From: Bacteroidota bacterium
GTDB taxonomy: Bacteria; Bacteroidota; Bacteroidia; Flavobacteriales; Weeksellaceae
DNA: 9,770 bases
Direction of reading: 5' to 3'
Assembly (NCBI GenBank): GCA_023433225.1
Contig: JAEZDQ010000011.1
Location: forward strand, 1 to 9,770
The notes below the pieces were generated by a model. That model saw only the letters and a program-made list of their open reading frames with translations. It did no database searches and was not told where the DNA came from. Made by a program: the position numbers and the translations under genes. Shown in pieces: positions 6,991 to 9,770 of the stretch (positions are counted from its first letter, which is position 1; each line of letters opens with the position of its first letter).

Positions 6991-6998
6991 CAAATCTA
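6991..6998 (-). promoter_or_regulatory. Bacteroidota-type -7 element for the lipoprotein gene
   Basis: On the minus strand the bases read TAGATTTG, matching TAnnTTTG. Transcription would begin near 6985, about 30 nt before the ATG at 6954. This favours 6954 over the upstream ATG at 6993. No clear -33 element was seen. Confidence 0.45.
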
Positions 6999-7029
6999 TG
7001 GATATAAACGCTATTAAAAATAAACTTCG

Positions 7030-7037
7030 GATATTTG
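7030..7037 (+). promoter_or_regulatory. Possible -7 element for obgE
   Basis: GATATTTG differs from TAnnTTTG only in its first base and lies 16 nt before the TTG start of obgE. No -33 element is clear. It would place the RNA start about 10 nt before the start codon. Confidence 0.3.
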
Positions 7038-7053
7038 CAAAAATTAAAATTCC

Positions 7054-8037
7054 TTGTCAAACTTCGTAGATTACATCAAATTATATTGTAAAAGCGGTCA
7101 CGGCGGTGCCGGTTCTGCACACCTTCATCGTGAAAAATTCATTGAAAAAGGCGGGCCTGACGGCGGTGACGGCGGCCGTGGCGGACACATTATCCTCAGA
7201 GGAAATGCCCAGCTATGGACACTTTTGGCACTTCGTTATACCCGCCATTTAAAAGCCGACAATGGTGGAAACGGGGGTTCATCACGTTCTACGGGCGCAG
7301 ATGGAAAGGATGTTTATATTGAAGTTCCGATCGGAACGATTGCCAAGGACGAAGAAGGAAATTTTTTGGGTGAAATTACCGAAGACGGACAGGAAGTAAT
7401 CTTACTTCAGGGTGGAAAAGGCGGGCTGGGAAACTGGCATTTCCGTTCTGCAACCCGACAAACGCCGCGCTATGCACAACCGGGGCTTCCGGGTGAAGAA
7501 AAACCTGTAAGCCTCGAACTGAAAATCCTGGCTGATGTAGGATTGGTTGGATTCCCGAATGCCGGAAAATCTACTTTGCTATCGGTCTTATCGGCAGCAA
7601 AACCCAAAATTGGAGATTATGCCTTTACCACACTTACGCCGAATTTAGGGATTGTAGCATACAGAGACCATCAGTCTTTTGTAATGGCAGATATTCCCGG
7701 AATTATCGAAGGAGCCGCCGAAGGAAAAGGTTTGGGGCATCGGTTTTTAAAACATATTGAACGAAATTCGGTTTTACTTTTCCTGATTCCGGCAGATTCA
7801 AAAGACCATTTGAAGGAATATGAAATTTTGGTCAATGAATTAAGGAAGTACAATCCGGAATTGCTCGACAAACAAAGGGTTTTGGCCATTTCTAAAAGCG
7901 ATATGCTTGATGAGGAATTGAAGCGGGAAATTTCCCAGCTCTTACCTAAAGACCTGCCTCATTTGTACATTTCATCGGTTGCACAGCAGGGTTTGATGGA
8001 ACTCAAAGATTTGTTGTGGAAGAAATTGAACGATTAA
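7054..8037 (+). CDS. obgE: Obg/CgtA GTPase, ribosome assembly factor (TTG start)
   Basis: Obg is an essential GTPase of late 50S ribosomal subunit assembly that also links to stress signalling. The 327-aa product has the glycine-rich Obg fold at residues 1-157 (SGHGGAGSAHLHREKF, GGPDGGDGGRGG, GGKGGLGN) and a G domain: G1 GFPNAGKS (166-173), G2 around FTTL (191-194), G3 DIPG (213-216), G4 SKSD (280-283) in place of NKxD, and G5 ISSVA (306-310). The C-terminal OCT domain of some Obgs is absent; the protein stops right after the G domain. The start is TTG at 7054, giving (M)SNFVDYIKLYCKSG, the normal N-terminus. Upstream in the same frame a TAA occurs at 7045-7047 with no ATG between, and no nearby downstream ATG fits. 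It is divergent from the lipoprotein gene and convergent with ffh. Confidence 0.97.
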   Translation: MSNFVDYIKLYCKSGHGGAGSAHLHREKFIEKGGPDGGDGGRGGHIILRGNAQLWTLLALRYTRHLKADNGGNGGSSRSTGADGKDVYIEVPIGTIAKDEEGNFLGEITEDGQEVILLQGGKGGLGNWHFRSATRQTPRYAQPGLPGEEKPVSLELKILADVGLVGFPNAGKSTLLSVLSAAKPKIGDYAFTTLTPNLGIVAYRDHQSFVMADIPGIIEGAAEGKGLGHRFLKHIERNSVLLFLIPADSKDHLKEYEILVNELRKYNPELLDKQRVLAISKSDMLDEELKREISQLLPKDLPHLYISSVAQQGLMELKDLLWKKLND

Positions 8038-8047
8038 AAAATCAAAT

Positions 8048-9385
8048 TTATATTTTCGGTGCATTTTTCCCCATCGCCTGCATCATTTGTCGGCCACCGG
8101 GCGATTGCATAAACTTCATCATTTTTCCCATTTCGGAGAATTGCTTCAACAATTGGTTCACTTCCTGAACCGAGGTTCCTGAACCTGCGGCTATTCTCTT
8201 TTTACGGCTGGCATCAATGATTGGCGGGTTTTTTCTTTCTTTGGGTGTCATCGAACGAATGATGGCTTCCACACCTTTGAAAGCATCGTCATCAATTTCC
8301 ACATCTTTCAAGGCTTTTCCGGCACCTGGAATCATCCCCATCAGATCTTTCATGTTCCCCATGCGTTTGATTTGTTGGATTTGCTTCAAGAAATCATCAA
8401 AATCAAAAGCATTTTTGGCAATTTTCTTTTGTAAACGCTTCGCTTCTTCTTCGTCAAATTGCTCCTGAGCTCTTTCAACAAGGGAAACTACGTCACCCAT
8501 TCCGAGGATACGGTCGGCCATACGTTCCGGATAGAAAATATCCAGGGCTTCCATTTTCTCTCCGGTGGAGATAAATTTAATCGGTTTATCGACTACCGTT
8601 CGAATCGTCAAAGCCGCTCCACCACGGGTATCCCCGTCTAATTTGGTTAGGATCACCCCATCATAATCCAAAACTTCGTTAAAAGCTTTGGCGGTATTTA
8701 CTGCATCCTGACCGGTCATGGAATCCACCACAAACAAAGTTTCAGTCGGTTTAACGGTTTGATGCACCTGACGAATCTCGTTCATCATCGCTTCATCAAT
8801 CGCCAATCGTCCTGCCGTATCTATGATGATTACATTGTGATTCCCTTCTTTTGCTTTCTGTAAAGCGTTTTGTGCAATCTGAACCGGATTTTTATTTTCG
8901 ATTTCGGCATAAACCGGAATACCGACTTGTTCTCCCAAAATTTTCAACTGGTCAATGGCCGCGGGGCGATATACGTCACCGGCTACCAACAAAGGATTTT
9001 TTCCTTTTTTCTTTTTAAGGTAATTCGCCAGTTTTCCGGAGAAGGTCGTTTTCCCGGAACCTTGTAAGCCGGCAATCAAAATGATCGTTGGATTTCCGGA
9101 AATGTTGAGTTCAGCTCTTTCACCTCCCATCAATTCGGCAAGTTCATCATGAACAATTTTCACCATCAACTGATTCGGATTCAATGCGGTAATTACATTT
9201 TGACCAAGTGCTTTTTCTTTTACTTTGTCGGTGAAATCTTTGGCAACTTTGTAACTCACGTCGGCATCTACCAAAGCGCGACGCACTTCTTTGATGGTTT
9301 CTGCTACGTTGATTTCGGTGATTTGCCCTTTACCTTTGAGCGTATGTAATGCTTTGTCTAATTTATCCTGTAAACTCTGGAACAT
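8048..9385 (-). CDS. ffh: Signal recognition particle GTPase Ffh (SRP54)
   Basis: Ffh binds signal sequences of nascent membrane proteins together with the SRP RNA and docks with FtsY. The 445-aa product shows an N domain helical bundle (1-90) and a G domain with G1 GLQGSGKT (106-113), GDVYRPAAID (136-145), DTAGR (189-193), TKLDGDTRGG (247-256), and STGEK (273-277). The M domain is methionine-rich: the hydrophobic groove lies around 331-360 (GNMKDLMGMIPGAGKAL) and the SRP-RNA-binding helix-turn-helix around 390-415 (RKKRIAAGSGTSVQEVNQLL). The end MMKFMQSPGGRQMMQAMGK is typical. ATG at 9385 gives the usual N-terminus MFQSLQDKLDKAL. It has its own promoter motif upstream. Its stop lies 10 bp from that of obgE, on the opposite strand. 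No SRP RNA gene was seen in the window. Confidence 0.98.
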   Translation of the reverse strand: MFQSLQDKLDKALHTLKGKGQITEINVAETIKEVRRALVDADVSYKVAKDFTDKVKEKALGQNVITALNPNQLMVKIVHDELAELMGGERAELNISGNPTIILIAGLQGSGKTTFSGKLANYLKKKKGKNPLLVAGDVYRPAAIDQLKILGEQVGIPVYAEIENKNPVQIAQNALQKAKEGNHNVIIIDTAGRLAIDEAMMNEIRQVHQTVKPTETLFVVDSMTGQDAVNTAKAFNEVLDYDGVILTKLDGDTRGGAALTIRTVVDKPIKFISTGEKMEALDIFYPERMADRILGMGDVVSLVERAQEQFDEEEAKRLQKKIAKNAFDFDDFLKQIQQIKRMGNMKDLMGMIPGAGKALKDVEIDDDAFKGVEAIIRSMTPKERKNPPIIDASRKKRIAAGSGTSVQEVNQLLKQFSEMGKMMKFMQSPGGRQMMQAMGKNAPKI

Positions 9386-9407
9386 TTTTCTGAATCATTT
9401 TGGGATG

Positions 9408-9415
9408 CAAAGATA
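9408..9415 (-). promoter_or_regulatory. Bacteroidota-type -7 element for ffh
   Basis: The minus strand reads TATCTTTG, an exact match to TAnnTTTG, ending 22 nt before the ffh ATG. Transcription would start near 9402, giving a leader of about 17 nt. No convincing -33 TTTG was found upstream. Confidence 0.55.
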
Positions 9416-9462
9416 AGATTTTTGGCTGGATGATAGAAGTTGAAAAATAGAAGTATAGTGAT

Positions 9463-9770
9463 TTATTCCCGAAGTGCTTCTTCAAAATATTGATTCAAAG
9501 GTTGGATGATTTTATAATCTTTAATGATTTGTTGGATCAAATCTTTTTCCAAAACTATTTCGGGTTCATATTCCTTGAAATAATAGAAAGATTTATGGAG
9601 AATCAAAGGTTGTTTTTCAATGATTTCCGAGAAAGGTTTGTTGAGGCGTTTATTCTTTTCGCCACGGATTTCACCAAAATTTTCTTTGAATTTTTTATCC
9701 GAAATTAATTTTTCTAAACGTTCAGGTTCATCATAGATTTTCTGACGAATTTGCACCAAAAGTTCAGAAG
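9463..9770 (-). CDS. DUF2461-family protein, C-terminal part (5' end outside window)
   Basis: The frame stays open to the right edge of the window, so only the last 102 or so residues are visible. The codon at 9757-9759 is TTG, read here as an internal leucine (SELLVQIRQKI), not a start. Visible features resemble the C-terminal half of DUF2461 (TIGR02453-like) proteins: a helix with IRQKIYDEPERLEKLI, then FGEIRGEKNKRLNKPF, a LHKSFYYFKEY strand, and a last helix in the form DYKIIQPLNQYFEEAL. The usual KGYDKDHP-like stretch has diverged. The family is widespread and its function is not established. There is no signal or membrane segment in this part. It lies 77 bp upstream of ffh on the same strand, but ffh has its own promoter motif, so joint transcription is uncertain. 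Confidence 0.7.
   Translation of the reverse strand, partial: SELLVQIRQKIYDEPERLEKLISDKKFKENFGEIRGEKNKRLNKPFSEIIEKQPLILHKSFYYFKEYEPEIVLEKDLIQQIIKDYKIIQPLNQYFEEALRE

Noticed and set aside
6955..6993. Upstream ATG (6993) giving a 13-residue longer lipoprotein
   Set aside because: The extension MRISYISHNSLKP would precede a normal lipoprotein signal, and the -7 promoter motif overlaps this ATG.

Overview
The window looks like a chromosomal stretch of a Flavobacteriia-type member of the Bacteroidota. Three things suggest this. Several genes are preceded by the phylum's -7 promoter motif TAnnTTTG. Leaders are A-rich with no clear Shine-Dalgarno. The GapA, UvrA, Obg and Ffh sequences have the character of that class (inferred from protein features; no database search was possible). 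No mobile element, tRNA, rRNA or CRISPR array was seen.

Layout, left to right. The window opens inside pfkA (6-phosphofructokinase, C-terminal half). It is followed after 19 nt by gapA (glyceraldehyde-3-phosphate dehydrogenase), so two glycolytic genes form an operon that ends in a strong terminator. Next comes a gene for an ECF-type sigma factor with its own promoter, then a 46-53 residue small gene, then another strong terminator. After that is a membrane-anchored SRPBCC plus GyrI-like protein, cut short by an in-frame TAG just before what looks like its last beta strand, and a third terminator. uvrA (excision repair ATPase) follows with a promoter so close that its leader must be only a few bases. 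Convergent to uvrA lies a small lipoprotein gene broken by two opposite one-base shifts, both at homopolymer runs. obgE (ribosome-assembly GTPase, TTG start) runs rightward and meets ffh (signal recognition particle GTPase) head-on with only 10 bp between them. Upstream of ffh on the same strand is the C-terminal part of a DUF2461-family gene that runs off the window.

Most of the window is housekeeping: glycolysis, DNA repair, ribosome assembly and protein targeting. The unusual parts are the small gene after the sigma factor, with a hairpin built into its 3' end, and the lesions in the two accessory envelope genes. Those lesions are either real recent gene decay or sequencing errors. All the large housekeeping frames are intact.
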